The notes: a model not told the origin generated them from the letters alone. Counted from the first letter of the stretch, positions 34,469 to 58,479 are shown. The stretch: DNA of 64,000 bases from Pogonophryne albipinna (GCA_028583405.1 CM053259.1:19629594-19693593), one strand, 5' to 3'. Numbers and translations: made by a program.

Positions 34469-34793
34469 TAGGGCTACTCGATTATGGCAAAAAATCCTAA
34501 TCTCGATTATTTGGGTCAATAATTGTAATTGCAATTATTAAATGCGATTATTCATTGACTTTGAAAACATCCATTTATTGGAGAAAAAAAAAGTTGACAG
34601 TATGTTTTTAACAGTTGATTACCCTGAACTTTAAGTATAATTATAATTCAACTGAAATTATTTAAAAAAATAAAAATAAAAATGAATAATAATAATAAAA
34701 AAAGAATCGTTTTATTTCGATTACGTTGTTTTCGTAATCGTTGCAAGCCATAATCGTAATCGCGATTAAAATACGATTAATTGAGCAGCCCTA
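34469..34793. mobile_element. hAT MITE (325 bp)
   Basis: The ends TAGGGCTACTCGATTAT and TAATTGAGCAGCCCTA are inverted repeats with a few changes. A perfect 8-bp duplication CCTGATGG lies at 34461-34468 and 34794-34801. The interior is AT-rich with multiple AATCG motifs facing each other. No coding capacity. This is a TAGGGCTGC-type hAT derivative. Confidence 0.93.
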
Positions 34794-35030
34794 CCTGATG
34801 GTGTCTCTTATTTCTATGAATCCTGTATAGTAGAGTTGACAACTGACTTAATAAAACACAATGAAATCAAGAAGCATCGAGTTATTAATTGCTTCAAGTT
34901 TCTTGGATAGAAATATATAATTTGGTAACAACTGTAGGCATTTACTTTTTGAGAAATGTAATCATTTTTCCTGGAAAGTCATATATAATTAAGAATGTAT
35001 GGACCAGTACACATAGTATACAGTAGTAAC

Positions 35031-36394
35031 CAGCGACGTGCGGTCAGGGGAGGCAGGTGAGGCAGAGCTTCACTTGTCATTCTCCAATGTAACGGAAAAA
35101 AAAAAAAATAATACAAATAATAATAATAATAATAAAATGTGTCCACTGATCTGTGTTGTAAATGTGATTTCTGTTTGATTCCAATCGCTTTTTATAGTAA
35201 AAATCGGCTAATTTGCCGAGCTCCGTTACAACTACGGGGAGCGATGAGATTGAGAAGTGAGGCAGGGACGAGCTCTGCCTCACAGAAGCCCACAGTAACT
35301 TGCTGGAGCGCGGGCACTAATTTAGCGCGGGCACTTATTTTGTGAGCGCGCTCAAGCCAGTTACTGTGAGGTAAGGTGAGGCACAGATGAGCTCTGCCTC
35401 ACCTCAGAATGCGTCACCCCACAGAAACTGGCTGGAAAGCGGGCCCTAAGCGCATGCCTGCACCATCTCACTGTATGTCACCAATGTAATGTTTGTAGAT
35501 CCCTTTATTACATTTGTCCTCGCCATCCATAGTCTCTAAATAACTTATTTTACGTATATATGATATTTAAGCTCGCTGGTCTCATCATACAATGGCAATG
35601 AAAAAAGCACCAGGGGAGGCAGCCACAACCTCTGCCGCACTGAAGGGGGCGCAAGTGAGCCCACAGGTTCTTGTTGCTACTGTTATTCTACGCAGGGAGA
35701 CGCGAACAACAAGCTAGGCTTTTGAAACTAGAGGAAGATAAGGAGGACTTTTACAAAAAAGTAATAAAGATTGTTGTCCAGAAGGATAGCATGGACTTCA
35801 TCTTCAAGTCAAGGTAAGACCACATTTGTAATGAAAATTGGATCTTACTAAGAGAGAACAATCCAATATTTAGATTTTGGGTATCCTTTTGTTGAACGGT
35901 CTGTTTAAAATGAATCGAAGCATCAGACTAAAAAAGCTTTTGAAAATAACAGAATATTTCGATTAAAGGTGGGGTAGGTAAGTTTGAGAAACCGGCACGA
36001 TATACACTTTTTGTTATATTCCATGGAATGCTCTTAACATCCCGATAGCAATGAATATCTTAAGTGCTTTGACAAAGAATACATAAAAACATTTCATCTG
36101 TGGAAGCCGTAGTACTGTAAAAAGCACGACCACTCATTTTAGCCGGCCCGGCTAAAATAACCTGCCTGTCAGCCTTCCATCTGTGCACAAACTTATCTCG
36201 TGCCCTCATTGGTCATGTGCGCGTTCGTGTGTGTTGGAGGAGGGGCTGTGTATTTTCAAATTCTAGCGCACTCGAGCTGGTTTCTCCAAAATTACCTACC
36301 CCGCCACCTTTAAGGTCAAAATATATAATATTTGTAAATCTGACTCTGAAAGAGTCAGTGCCTCACCAGCCATGAACCTCACCGCACGTCACTG
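35031..36394. mobile_element. Non-autonomous hAT transposon (1364 bp) with a nested insertion
   Basis: The left end CAGCGACGTGCGGTCAGG pairs with the right end CCTCACCGCACGTCACTG. A perfect 8-bp duplication GTAGTAAC is at 35023-35030 and 36395-36402. GGTGAGGCA motifs recur near both ends and internally. An ATG at 35592 starts a short frame followed by a donor-like AAGGTAAGA near 35812. This may be an eroded first exon of the parent element, but it is interrupted by stops. A TTAA-flanked MITE sits inside at 35967-36309. Confidence 0.94.
35967..36309. mobile_element. TTAA-flanked MITE nested in a hAT (343 bp)
   Basis: The inverted ends AGGTGGGGTAGGTAA and TTACCTACCCCGCCACCT differ by a small indel. 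Exact TTAA lies on each side (35963-35966 and 36310-36313), the piggyBac-type target. GAGAAACC at the left has its complement GGTTTCTC at the right. There is no open frame. The terminal bases are not the classic piggyBac CCC, so the superfamily rests on the TTAA alone. Confidence 0.85.
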
Positions 36395-36402
36395 GTAGTA
36401 AC

Positions 36403-38382
36403 ATATTCCCAGACATTTGTGTAAATAATTTGAAAAAGATGGCTGGGCAAACCTGTTACTGACCATTAAATAACTCAACTAACTTACACTAAATTATCAT
36501 AATTGCACATTTAAATTCTATTTGTTTAATCACCCCATTCTTTAAAATAATAATATGTGTTCAAATGCGGCTGAAAACAGCAACCCCAGTCTACAACCAT
36601 ATGTCAATAATACAATATTGACATGTAATTTCCCCCTAAGTATAGACATTGTGAGATGAACCAATATAAGATAAATAGTCTTCTGGATAATCTTTGTATT
36701 ACCGTGCTTTACACAAAAAGTAAAATAGTTATTTCCCTAAAGTTAAAAAGAACAAAAAACAGACAAGTTTAATAGTCAGTCGATTTTAACACGCAGTCAC
36801 ACAAGCAGGATTGACCTTTAACACACTCAAGGAGCACTATCTTTACTCACATTCAAAAGGAAAGTGTAATATGTATGTATGACATGCAGTGAGCTCTGTC
36901 TCTTGTAACAAGCTTATTCTACAGTTTCACTTATTGTAAGCCATGAGGATAGAACATAAGGCACATGCCAAACATCCTGACGCTTTTGTTAAAGCTTAAA
37001 TGATTGTATTCTGACTCTACATCTTCAACAGGCACTTAGACAAATATGGATCCATCCCCTATAGAGAAGGCTGACATACTGTATATGGTCCATCCATTAA
37101 CAGCCATTTTCTGACATGTGTTGATCACGGGGACTTACCGCCCAGCGTCATTGTTTGACTGTCAGCCCTCCATCTGCTCATTTCTGAGGCGTTCTGCTCA
37201 GAGAAAAGCAACTGTCGACGGTACATTTACAAAAGCGAATGAAGGCAGAAAGAAGCCGGGAGTGTAAATGTGTAATCACCATTCTGCAAGAGTGACGGGT
37301 GAATAAAGGAGGAGACAGGGAGGAGAGATGGAGGGCAAGGAAAGGTGGGATCTTTGTGAGTGAGAAAGAAACGAAACAAAATGTATAAGACTACTTTATA
37401 TTCTGAAATTTCATTTATTTATCTCCCTTCTTTCATCTGTATATTACCTTTCCTCTCAGAAGCTCTCCTAAATGTACACCTCCCCTCTCTGAATTGGTAC
37501 AACATTAATTTAATAAACTAATTAGTCTGTAATTCAAAACATATTTGTATAGTTATGAAGATAAGTCCCCAGGCACGCTGGCGGCAAATCTAATGATGCT
37601 GTTGGTGAGTCAAGTGTAACCGTATATTTCTGAAGGGTATAAACAAAATAGTGTTTCGTCAAAAGCAGCTGCAACTCGTAAGAGACTCCAAAGACACTTC
37701 TCTTTGAGTTTAGTGATTTATTTGAACCAATTCATCTTCTGAATATCTGTAAATTCATGGAAATTTGTAAAAACCTCCAGCCTGTATTTTCTGTTTTTGT
37801 GAAATATCTTTACCTCACATCCTGTCTTGAAATGCTTCAAAATCTGAGATGCTGAAGGCACAACGAGCAGCAGAAAACAGAGGACACGGGATTGGTCACA
37901 GCCGAGTCTTAGGACAGAGGAAAGGACACGAGAGAGGAGACGAAAAGGCAGGGATTGGCTGTCCTCAGTAAGCCCCTCTATTCAGTCTACTCTCCCCCAT
38001 AGGAGAGCTGCAGCACACAGCTGGTGAGACAGAGATAAAGGGCTGACGTGTGGAGGGTGAGGAAACAGAGAGGAGGAAGAGAGGAGGCAGCTCAGATAAA
38101 GAGAGGATAGAGACTAAGTGAAATGGAGGGAGTTTAGAGGGAGAGAAGACATCAGTGGGAAGGTCAGGAAAGCAAAGGATACAATCAGACAAATCACATG
38201 GAGGAAGAGAGGGGGGGGGGAGCTCAGACAGGCCCAGACAAGTTTATCCTCTACAGGAAAACACAAACGCACATAAGCACATCAGTTCTTCTGACTATGC
38301 TAGGTTACAACTCCAACGCTGACCGCTAACTGCAGCCAGAACTATATTAAATTATGGATTAATATGACGATCATTTGTTCTA
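36403..38382. other. Non-coding stretch
   Basis: No gene found. Purine-rich at 38040-38220, including ten G at 38211-38220. A strong donor-like GCGGTAAGTC lies on the minus strand near 37135, but no open exon precedes it. Confidence 0.45.
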
Positions 38383-38610
38383 TAAAATGTCAAATAACTG
38401 AAATATATCCATCCCTGTTTGTCAAGTCAAAGGTGAAGTCTTTAATGGATTTTTTTTTGTCAGTACAACACCGAGAGACTTTGGGTTTCATGATATACTG
38501 TAAAGCAAAGAAAAGCAGGATATCTCCATATGGGAAAGGGTTGAACACATCTGCCTTTTGCATGAAAAATATGTTTAATGATTAATCCATGGCAATTATT
38601 TTGTTATTCG
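38383..38610 (+). repeat. Old dispersed repeat, sense copy
   Basis: CTATAAAATGTCAAATAACTG at the left, AAGGTGAAGTCTTTAATGG in the middle and TTAATGATTAATCC near the right follow the order of the family whose antisense copy is at 28165-28445. The copy has diverged and no duplication is visible. Confidence 0.5.
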
Positions 38611-39298
38611 TCTACTTGTCTTCTTTGCAGATCTAAAGCAGATAAGATAACTAGTGCTGGGTTTACCAATCTAATAATGTTCTCTTTCTCTTGTCAGTGG
38701 ATCATCTGAAAACAATGTGATAATGCCTCTCATTGTTGTGAAGAAAAGTCAGTTAAGTCTGCTGATCTACAGTCCCTTTCACATCTGTTATTCTGCTCAT
38801 CCACAGCATGTCATGCAACACCTCGCTACACCTCGTGTTTTTATCCTATCTGGTGTCACATGAAAGAGCTCATGAAAAGTACTTTCGTAACACTACAACT
38901 AGAGCTTGTATGTGATAAAAACATTTTTAAAATGTAGAAACAGCTGAAAAAGAAGCGTCTTGTACTCATTGCATAATCACTCTGTGTTCACTTGATTCCA
39001 TGGCTTTTTGACAAAAAAATTGAAATATGATCGGTCAGCAAAGTTAAAACTCCTATTGGCAGTCTGATTGATCAGGGAAATCAAATAATTATGGAAATGC
39101 CTGGTTACCAAATGATCTTGCATTAGTATTTCAATCTCTTATGCAAGCCTATATGACCACTATGTAAATACTGTAGTTTAAAATCAGCAGATAGGTTTTA
39201 TGTTTTGTTATCACAAAAGCTCCACTGTGGTGCGGTTTGTTTGTGATGTGAATGCAGAGTTTGATTGTTAGTTTGAACAAACTAACCAAACGTTTGTT

Positions 39299-39470
39299 GC
39301 CCCTTTCACACCAACGCGGTTCCAGGGCCGGTTCGGAGCTAGAGCCTGAAAAGCACCAGTCGGGCTCTAGGCGGTGTGAACTAAACGGGGGCTGAAAAGA
39401 AGAACCGGTTCCGAACTAGAAAAGCTTGAGCACGGAGCTAGAACGGGAACTGCGTTGGTGTGAAAGGGGC
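39299..39470. mobile_element. Small MITE (172 bp)
   Basis: The ends GCCCCTTTCACACCAACGC and GCGTTGGTGTGAAAGGGGC are perfect inverted repeats, with further pairing (GGTTCC/GGGAAC) inside. The interior has palindromic GGTTCGGAGCTAGAGC-type blocks. The flanks are GTT and GTA, so a short (3-bp) duplication is possible but unclear. The TTCACACC ends recall the MITE at 16978, which suggests the same superfamily. Confidence 0.8.
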
Positions 39471-39531
39471 GTATGTAATTATCTGATCTGAACCAAACAC
39501 ATGGGTTAGACTCTTTCTGCTTTCTCCCTAC

Positions 39532-39697
39532 CTGAGCGGGGGTGGAGGAGGTGGGGCCTGCTGCTCAGTGGAGAGCTGACAACCGACTGGAGCTGCACTT
39601 CCTGCTGTGAAGTCTGGATCTCTCCACCAATGGGAGGGCAGCGCTCCGGGTGCCGGTCTGTCCACGTCTGTCTGTCTGCAGGCGCTGTGACCATTCC
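39532..39697 (-). CDS. Candidate internal exon of an unidentified minus-strand gene
   Basis: On the minus strand a pyrimidine-rich CCGCTGTGTCTCCCTGTAG acceptor precedes a 166-bp GC-rich segment. A good donor follows (GCTCAG then GTAGGG). Two of the three frames are open. The one I prefer starts GMVTAPADRQTWTDRH, continues GGEIQTSQQEVQLQ and ends HLLHPRS plus one base; it has the higher third-position GC. The alternative runs NGHSACRQTDVDRP to a proline run. The exon is clearly richer in GC than its surroundings. I do not recognise the protein; the serine/proline/glutamine-rich composition suggests a linker region. In the preferred frame it ends in phase 1, compatible with the candidate at 1699-1790. 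Confidence 0.5.
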
Positions 39698-40608
39698 CTA
39701 CAGGGAGACACAGCGGAAACATTAACACCATTTTCTAAGTGTTCCTGATATGGCTTTTTATTTTTCTACTGTTACAAGCTGGCTCTGCTTGGAACATAAG
39801 GACAACAGTTCCACACAGGAGTTGCCCAAAACAAGTATTTATTTTAACCAACACAGTGGTTACAACCAGCAATAAAACAAACACAGGAGCGGTGTCCTGG
39901 TGCAAAGTAGCTCAATTATCACTGCATAATAAGCAGAACCCCTGCTATGTAATAACAATCATCAGCTTAACGTTTAGCCAAATGTTATTTTCCAAATGAA
40001 GAATGTATGCATCTGTTCAGTTAGCTCTATAATGTTACCAAGATGGTTTATTAATATTTCAACACTGACATTGATGAAAAACATAAAAGCAACATCAATG
40101 GGTGTGCTTTTTGCAACATTGAGCTATGCCAACATTCTCTTAATTCTCTAAATAAGAGAAGCAAACTGTTGCCTTTTGGATGCACATTAATTGCCAACAT
40201 AGGCTTGACCTGACAGAGTCCCCCAGAGCACAAGGTTTAAAAATAACATCTGTATATTAGTATCTGATAGTGGACGAAATCTTTTTTTTATTATAGGTCT
40301 GTTATAATGCATGTGCGTCTGTAATTGTCTGTACTTTTAGATTGTGCACTATAGTTATCACTGTCTCCCTGCAACTCCTTGCCTCTTTCTCTCTCTCAGG
40401 ATTATTCAGAACAAACACCCATGCTATTTATATACCAACGCCCCATTGGCATGGCAACCACGCTTTGTTTACCCGCATGAGATACAGCTTTGAGGCGTGT
40501 GTCCTCCTCAGAAAGAAAAACATTAGGAGGCATTAAGGTCTCTTTCATGAACTGTGTTAACTGTCTGGTGAGGACAATGTCTCCCTTTGACCAAATGCCT
40601 CCGGTAAA
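39698..40608. other. Non-coding stretch
   Basis: No gene found. A polypyrimidine tract ending in CTCTCAG lies near 40400, followed by a stretch containing TTGGCATGGCAACC, which resembles an RFX half-site. Confidence 0.4.
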
Positions 40609-41195
40609 CTAATAATAATAATAATAATAATAATAATACAACATTTATTTTGGGGGGCGCCTTTCATAACACCCAAGGACACCTTACAGGGTTACAGATT
40701 TACAATTTACATTTACAATTTTACCTTACAAATTAAAACAGTGGATTTAGTGAAGTATCAGCCGGGGTAAGACACGACAAACAACAAGAAATTGACTACA
40801 AAAGGACACAAAAGGACACAGGGTACAGATTATAAAGAAAATGCCAGTTTGAACAGGTGGGTTTTGAGTTGGGTTTTGAATGTTGTTATGGAATCAGACT
40901 GTCGGATGTGTAGTGGCAGGGTGTTCCAGAGTCTGGGAGCCGAGCAGCTGAAAGCTCGAGCACCCATGGTTTTGAGGCGATAGCTTGGGACGGTGAGAAG
41001 TCCTACGGACGAAGAGCGGAGGGTGCGGGAGGGGGTGTACTCCTGAAGGAGGTCAGAGATGTAGATGGGGGCAAGGTTATGGACAGCTTTGTATATGAGT
41101 AGAATGTTTTTGTAGTCAATACGGTAGCGTACAGGAAGCCAGTGTAGCTGAGTGAGAATGGGGGTGATGTGGTCGGATGAGAACTGAGAGCTAAT
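40609..41195 (-). mobile_element. 5'-truncated L2-clade LINE (3' end)
   Basis: On the minus strand the insert encodes the C-terminal part of an L2-type ORF2, followed by a 3' UTR. The end is TCCTTGGGTGTTATGAAAGG and a (TTA)n tail at 40609-40638. It is inserted antisense to the window. The 5' boundary near 41195 is judged from loss of similarity. No endonuclease or catalytic reverse transcriptase region remains. Confidence 0.85.
40830..41195 (-). pseudogene. C-terminal fragment of L2 LINE ORF2 (reverse transcriptase downstream region)
   Basis: About 120 codons are open on the minus strand and end at a TAA (complement of 40830-40832). Recognisable blocks are HITPILTQLHWLPVRYRIDY, APIYISDLL, ARAFSCSAPRLWNTLP and TTFKTQLKTHLF. 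The same blocks occur in the copy at 55611-56243 (HITPVLKSLHWLPV; PNIWNKLP; TTFKSRLKTFLF). This region lies downstream of the reverse transcriptase catalytic core in L2 elements. It has no start codon of its own and is a dead fragment. Confidence 0.85.
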
Positions 41196-43572
<2,377 letters not shown>

Positions 43573-43814
43573 TTCCTCCTACTCAGCAGCCTAGGATTCA
43601 GTTCCCTGTCCGTCACACCACACACTCAATAAAACTGGCAGCTTGGGTGTGTGTTTCCGTGTGTGGTTGTGTGTCCATTTGCACCTATGAAACCATGCCC
43701 AGCCCCTTTCATACTGCTTTTCTATTGGTTCCCTGCCTGCTGTCCCTCTGTCCTACACAAGCACAGTATAAACACGCACACTCACAGCAAGCATAGTTGT
43801 CAAAAGAGCCATAA

Positions 43815-48088
<4,274 letters not shown>

Positions 48089-48089
48089 A

Positions 48090-48164
<75 letters not shown>
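48089..48164. repeat. Compound GT / GTGTAT microsatellite
   Basis: TG-rich array with four interspersed TA units at the start, then about 23 pure GT. Confidence 0.93.
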
Positions 48165-48166
<2 letters not shown>

Positions 48167-48289
48167 CTCACGTCCAACACGCTGCACTGCCCTTAACCCA
48201 AATAAAGTCTGGTTATCTTTGTTTAACCTTGACTGCTGGTGGATGCCAAGTCATCAACAAATATCAGGGGAATAAATATATAAAAACTG

Positions 48290-48478
48290 GCCCTTTAAGA
48301 CTTCTGAGTACAAAGAGAGTAATGAGGCATTTCAGGCCGGTACAGTTGGTTTGTAATTTTCCTTATTTGGTGGTTTGTGGGCTGAGCTGTGTGATTATTT
48401 TATTTATCTATTTCTCTGTACAGCACTTTGGTCTGGAGGTTTCAAAGTAATTTACAATAAACCTGTATTGTATTGTGT
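48290..48478 (+). repeat. Possible LINE 3' UTR remnant
   Basis: TTTATCTATTTCTCTGTACAG followed by CACTTTGG and AATTTACAATAAACC, ending in TGTATTGTATTG, resembles the 3' end of L2-like LINEs (compare GCACTTTGAA at the 3' end of the copy at 55384). Degenerate and without coding sequence. Confidence 0.35.
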
Positions 48479-50015
48479 GACTTAAGGTCATGTGACTGTG
48501 GTGTCAGGCAGCTGACATGACATGGCATAAAGCGCTCTTTCCTGTCACTCCTACAAAGAGTGACGCTCGGTTGTGTAACCGGTCGCAGGGTGAGAGCGGC
48601 TAACGTAGCGTAGCCACACCCTTTCTGCCTATTAGCATTCCATAGTGAGCTACACTGTCAATAGATGTCAGGCTGGAGATGTACAGCAAGGCTCAGACAC
48701 GTCTACTGTGACCTCTCCTCTGTCTGCACAGAAGATCCACGAGAGAATGCAAATATCCCAGGCAGATTGTAGAGAAAGATAACAAATACTACTTGCTTTG
48801 ACTCCATTGTGCACAGTTGTTAGGTCTAACATGACTATGCACTTATGATAAAGGCATTTCATTGTTTAAAAAGAGAGCGCTATGGAGTTTTTTTGGTGAT
48901 TTATGCATGTATTAGTCAAATTAGACATTGTTTACCTTTTATTCCCATGACCATCGACACATGGAAGAAAATGTACAAAAGGTTTGTTTATATGTTGCGC
49001 AAAGGAGGAAGAAGGATCCCCACTGAGCCAAACCACACATAATTTTAACATTTATAAATGCATAATATACCCACAAACAAACTGCATCTAAAAAGGAGCT
49101 ACCCCTGTCCTAAAGTGCTCTTTCAGTGCCTACTGAGGGAACTAACACTGCTCTATTTTTAAAGATGGACGTTACCTTGAGGCGAAAACGGTTATCACTG
49201 AGACACTTGAAATTGAAAAAAAAAATCTGATACAAGATATGAAATGCAATGCATCTATAATAATCCTAGATCACATACAACATACGGCTCCACATGAGAG
49301 GCGTGCTGAAGCAGCTGTGTATTATATTGTGTTCTTTAGGAGTACAGTAGCGCAGCTGCTTGTGGCAGCATGTTGAGATGGGTGTTAGTCACAGGGATGG
49401 GCCTCGTGGGGCTGCACACTGCTACAAGGTCATACTGAGGCTATAATGTGACGGTCCGACTAAAGAAATGCTCACACAAACACACACAGGCACAATGATA
49501 CAGAGATTGTGAGCAAAATGTATTTGAGATTTAAGAATGAATTAAGAATGCATTTTAGCTACTAATACAGTAAGAATTGTTAACACCTTTGTATGTCACT
49601 TGTATTCTCTCAACAACAAAAAAGCATTTTAGGATCATCTATCTCAAAGCAGAAATAATCATTATTTAAATATCCTTTACAATAACATAATGTATATAAA
49701 TATCAAATGTAGGTTTTATATCCGTCACTCTTTGTATCACAATCTCAAAAAATGTATTTATTTTTAAAAAGCATACTATCCAGTGCATAACTGCCATGAA
49801 AACCAGTTGCAGTGAAAAAGTTGAAATGAGGACAGAGACACTGTGAGCAACTCTGCATCTCTGAGTACAGAAAAGAAACACATGTGCATGAGAGAGAAAA
49901 CACACACACACTCTCACAGTTCAGGGAGTTCTAAGTGCAATCTCTGACACATACTGTACCGAACCCCTCTCTCACGCTCACATATTATTACACATACAGT
50001 ACACACACATGTGCC

Positions 50016-50016
<1 letters not shown>
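48479..50016. other. Non-coding stretch, nothing identified
   Basis: AT-rich DNA without arrays, element ends or supported frames. Confidence 0.5.

Positions 50017-50061
<45 letters not shown>
50017..50061. repeat. (CA)n microsatellite
   Basis: About 22 CA units. A second short CA tract lies at 50162-50186. Confidence 0.95.
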
Positions 50062-50065
<4 letters not shown>

Positions 50066-50186
50066 GCCCCGAGTGTCTATACATGATTAAACGGCTGAAA
50101 GTGGGGCAGGCGCACAGTTCTAGCTCTGTGAAATGACTGCAGTTCCTTTCAGCCCACCTCAAACACACACACACACACACACACAC

Positions 50187-55383
<5,197 letters not shown>

Positions 55384-56270
55384 AGGCAAGGCAAGTTTAT
55401 TTATACAGCACATTTCAACACAAGGCAATTCAAAGTGCTTTACAAAAATCAAAGACATTAAGAGCATTAAGAAAACATATTATAAAATGATATCTAAAAA
55501 CACTCATTTAAAAGCAATGATATAAAATGACATTTAAAAACACTCATTTAAAAGCAAAGATAAAAAGCAAAGATAATAAAAGTTACAGTGCAGTTTAAGA
55601 TATGAATATATCAATTAAAAGCAGCGGCAAAAAGAAAAGTCTTCAGCCTGGATTTAAAAGTAGTCAGAGTTGCAGCGGACCTGCAGGTTTCTGGGAGTTT
55701 GTTCCAGATATTTGGAGCATAATAACTGAACGCTGCTTCTCCATGTTTAGTTCTGACTCTGGGGACAGAAAGCTGACCAGTCCCTGAAGACCTGAGAGAT
55801 CTGGATGGTTCATAATTTAGCAGGAGGTCAGGAATGTATTTTGGGCCTAAACCATTCAGTGCTTTATAAACCAGCAGCAGTATTTTGAAATCTATTCTTT
55901 GACACACAGGAAGCCAGTGTAAAGACTTCAGAACAGGAGTGATGTGATCCACTTTCTTAGTGTTAGTGAGGACTCGAGCAGCGGCGTTCTGAATTAGCTG
56001 CAGCTTTCTAATAGATGTTTTAGTGAGACCTGTGATGACACCATTACAGTAGTCCAGTCTACTGAAGATAAAAGCATGGACACGTTTTTCCAAATCCTGC
56101 TGTGACATTAGTCTTTTAATCCTAGATATGTTCTTTAGGTGATAGTAGGCTGATTTAGTAATTGTTTTAATGTGACTGTTGAAACTCAGGTCAGAGTCCA
56201 TGACTACACCTAGATTTCTGGCTTTATCTGTTGTTTTGAACATTACAGACTGAAGCTCAGCGCTACACTG
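55384..56270 (-). mobile_element. 5'-truncated L2-clade LINE (antisense)
   Basis: On the minus strand it encodes the last part of an L2-type ORF2, followed by a 3' UTR with GTAAAGCACTTTGAATTGCC. It ends in a CTTGCCTTGCC tail (plus-strand AGGCAAGGCAAG at 55384). The 5' edge near 56270 is where LINE similarity ends. Three short direct repeats of a CACTCATTTAAAAGCAA type lie in the UTR at 55500-55560. Confidence 0.9.
55611..56243 (-). pseudogene. C-terminal part of L2 LINE ORF2 (210 codons, open)
   Basis: An uninterrupted minus-strand frame of 210 codons ends in a stop at 55611. It starts inside the region just after the reverse transcriptase catalytic motifs: ARNLGVVMDSDLSFNSH, then FIFSRLDYCNGVITGL, LQLIQNAAARVLT, HITPVLKSLHWLPV and PNIWNKLPE. 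The intact copy at 61.6-64 kb shows the homologous VRNLGVIFDQDLSFNAH. The YADD box is absent because the insertion is 5'-truncated, so no enzyme can be made. Lack of stops suggests a fairly young copy. The first Met is not a true start. Confidence 0.88.
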
Positions 56271-56779
56271 AAATATCTACCTTAATGCCACGTATACACC
56301 GCAACATACTACAAATATCCCTCTGGGACAGTAGTAAATCTAAATTCACTATGGATACAGGCAATAGCAAATACATGCTGTGCTAGGTTTGGGCGATATA
56401 TCAGCTCTCTGCTATTGGCTAAATGCATCATCACTGGATCCCAAGTAAGGGAGTGAACTTCATTATAAAACATGGAGAATAAGCAAAGTGATATCAGATG
56501 TGTTTAAGGTGACTATTGTCTTGAAATTAGCCATGTCATTTTTGAACTTGAATCGGTGTGTGGGAAGATATCGAATTTTCCTTATTTCATCGATGCAGTG
56601 CCATGCATAACACTACTCCATTAGGTATGTTTTGCTATATTTGTCCACTCGTGTCTTGCAGCTTTTGTAACTCTAGTCAAAGCAGGAGTGATGCCACCAT
56701 CTTAGAACATGCTTGTGTAATTTATAGCACCAATTAAGTTGCCTCTCCTCAGCCAACTATGTACACAATCGTGTTACTT
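56271..56779. other. Non-coding stretch, nothing identified
   Basis: AT-rich spacer between the L2 fragment and the TTAA element. Confidence 0.5.
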
Positions 56780-56783
56780 TTAA

Positions 56784-57565
56784 AGGTCCCATGTCATGCT
56801 TTTCCGGTTATTACCCGTCCCCTTGTGTGTTATGAAGGTTTTTATGCATGTAAATGGTGTGCAGAGTCAAAACCCTCAAAGTACACCATGTAGCGAGTAA
56901 AACTCTAAAACAGAAAATACCTCCCCAAAACGCCTCGTTGGAGATACGTCACTGTCCATTTGATTCTTCCGGGTACATCATGATGTCATGTGGTCCCCGG
57001 AACGAAATGGACCAATCCGTGGAGCCGTTACGTTACGTCCGCGGAGCCGTTACGTTAAGCCCCCGCTGATTGGTACAAATTGACCAATCCACGGACTTCC
57101 TCACACACTCAGTGCAGGCAGCTCTGCTGATTTCTCCTCCCTGGCTGCAGGCTGATAACAGACAGTTGGGATCGCGGCGAAATTCTCTCTGCAGACCCAT
57201 TCTCACAGCGTTTATCAACCTTTTTCTTACTCAATATCAAGCCACACTTATTGTTTTTACTTTGGCTGTGACTTTGTGTGTGTTCAGGTTGAGTTTGGCT
57301 GTGTATCGCTAAACAAGGAAATCACACCTCCACGGAGCTCAGCGCGATTCACAACGTCCCGACCAATCGGAGCACACTGGGCTCACAGGGAGGGGGGGGC
57401 AAGAGCTGCAACGAGCCGTTTAGTGGAGAGAGTGAATACACATACTTTACAGAGATGCTGTATGCGAAACCAATGTGAGTTTGGAAAATTGCACAGTATA
57501 ATTCTATTCTAGTAGACCTCAACAATGGAATTGTGATCAGTGGAAATGGCCATGACATGGGAGCT
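56784..57565. mobile_element. TTAA-flanked non-autonomous DNA element (782 bp)
   Basis: The inverted ends AGGTCCCATGTCATG and CATGACATGGGAGCT differ at one base. Exact TTAA lies on both sides (56780-56783 and 57566-57569), a piggyBac-type target. The interior is GC-richer than its surroundings, with no transposase. It contains TTCTTACTCAATATCAAGCC at 57224-57243, shared with the foldback element at 17886. Confidence 0.85.
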
Positions 57566-57569
57566 TTAA

Positions 57570-58439
57570 GGGACAGGATGTGCTCACCAAGCAGTAGAAG
57601 CAGGACACATATTAAAGACTCTAGTTGATGGATGGTGAAAGAAAAAGAGACACTTTCTAAAGAGGTCCTGACACTGTAATTGCTGATGGGCTCATGGCTC
57701 ACCAGGTGTTCTCTCTGTCAGTGTTTCTGCACACCTCCCCAAATAACACTATTATACGAATAATAGCCACCCAAGCAGCCTGCGAGTCAGTCAGCCACAT
57801 GTCCAAACAGATGAGACTGATCTATGGCCTTCCAGTAAAAAATATGAACAGGCCAAGCCACAACTACTAGACAGCTAGACAGAGAGCCAGACAGACAGAC
57901 ATTAAGAAACTTGCTCTATTCTAACCACATCAAAGTCATTTCAAAGAGGAAATATTTTCAGCCTTACAGACGCTGTTTTTAATATTTTTCCTCTAGTGCC
58001 AACCCATGCAAGCCAATAACCATGTGGGACTCAAATCCAATCAGAAACCAATGCATTGAAAGATAGATTGCAGACATCACGACGTTATTGCACGTGGGAA
58101 GACTCAATTACATTTTATGCATTGTAGTACCATGTGCTGTGTCTTGACATCAGCATCCTAAGGAGTAAACAGTAGTGATGAAAGGCAAGCTTGTGCCAAG
58201 AACAACATTAGTGAAGGGTGGGTTTTGGTATTCCAGGGATTGTTTCTATCACTGGTCATTTTCCTGTTATTGAATTCCTCTCCTTCTCAATGCCTAACAT
58301 CCTGGCTCACACTTAAGTCATTGTTGATAGCCTCGCCTCACACCCATTTTTCACTTTTAACAATTGAAGTGGTAGGCCTACTGGTAAAAAATAGACGTAC
58401 ATAAAGAACAAAGTTTAAACCTCGTTTTTTATTTTTTTT
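57570..58439. other. Non-coding stretch
   Basis: No gene found. A short imperfect AGACAG repeat lies at 57870-57902. Confidence 0.5.
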
Positions 58440-58479
58440 ATTTTAGGGCATATGTACCTGGAGGGTCCTCTTCAGCTCA

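Noticed and set aside
57070..57702. Frames of 80-117 codons on both strands
   Set aside because: They lie in or across the TTAA-flanked element and cross its boundary, so they are not host exons.
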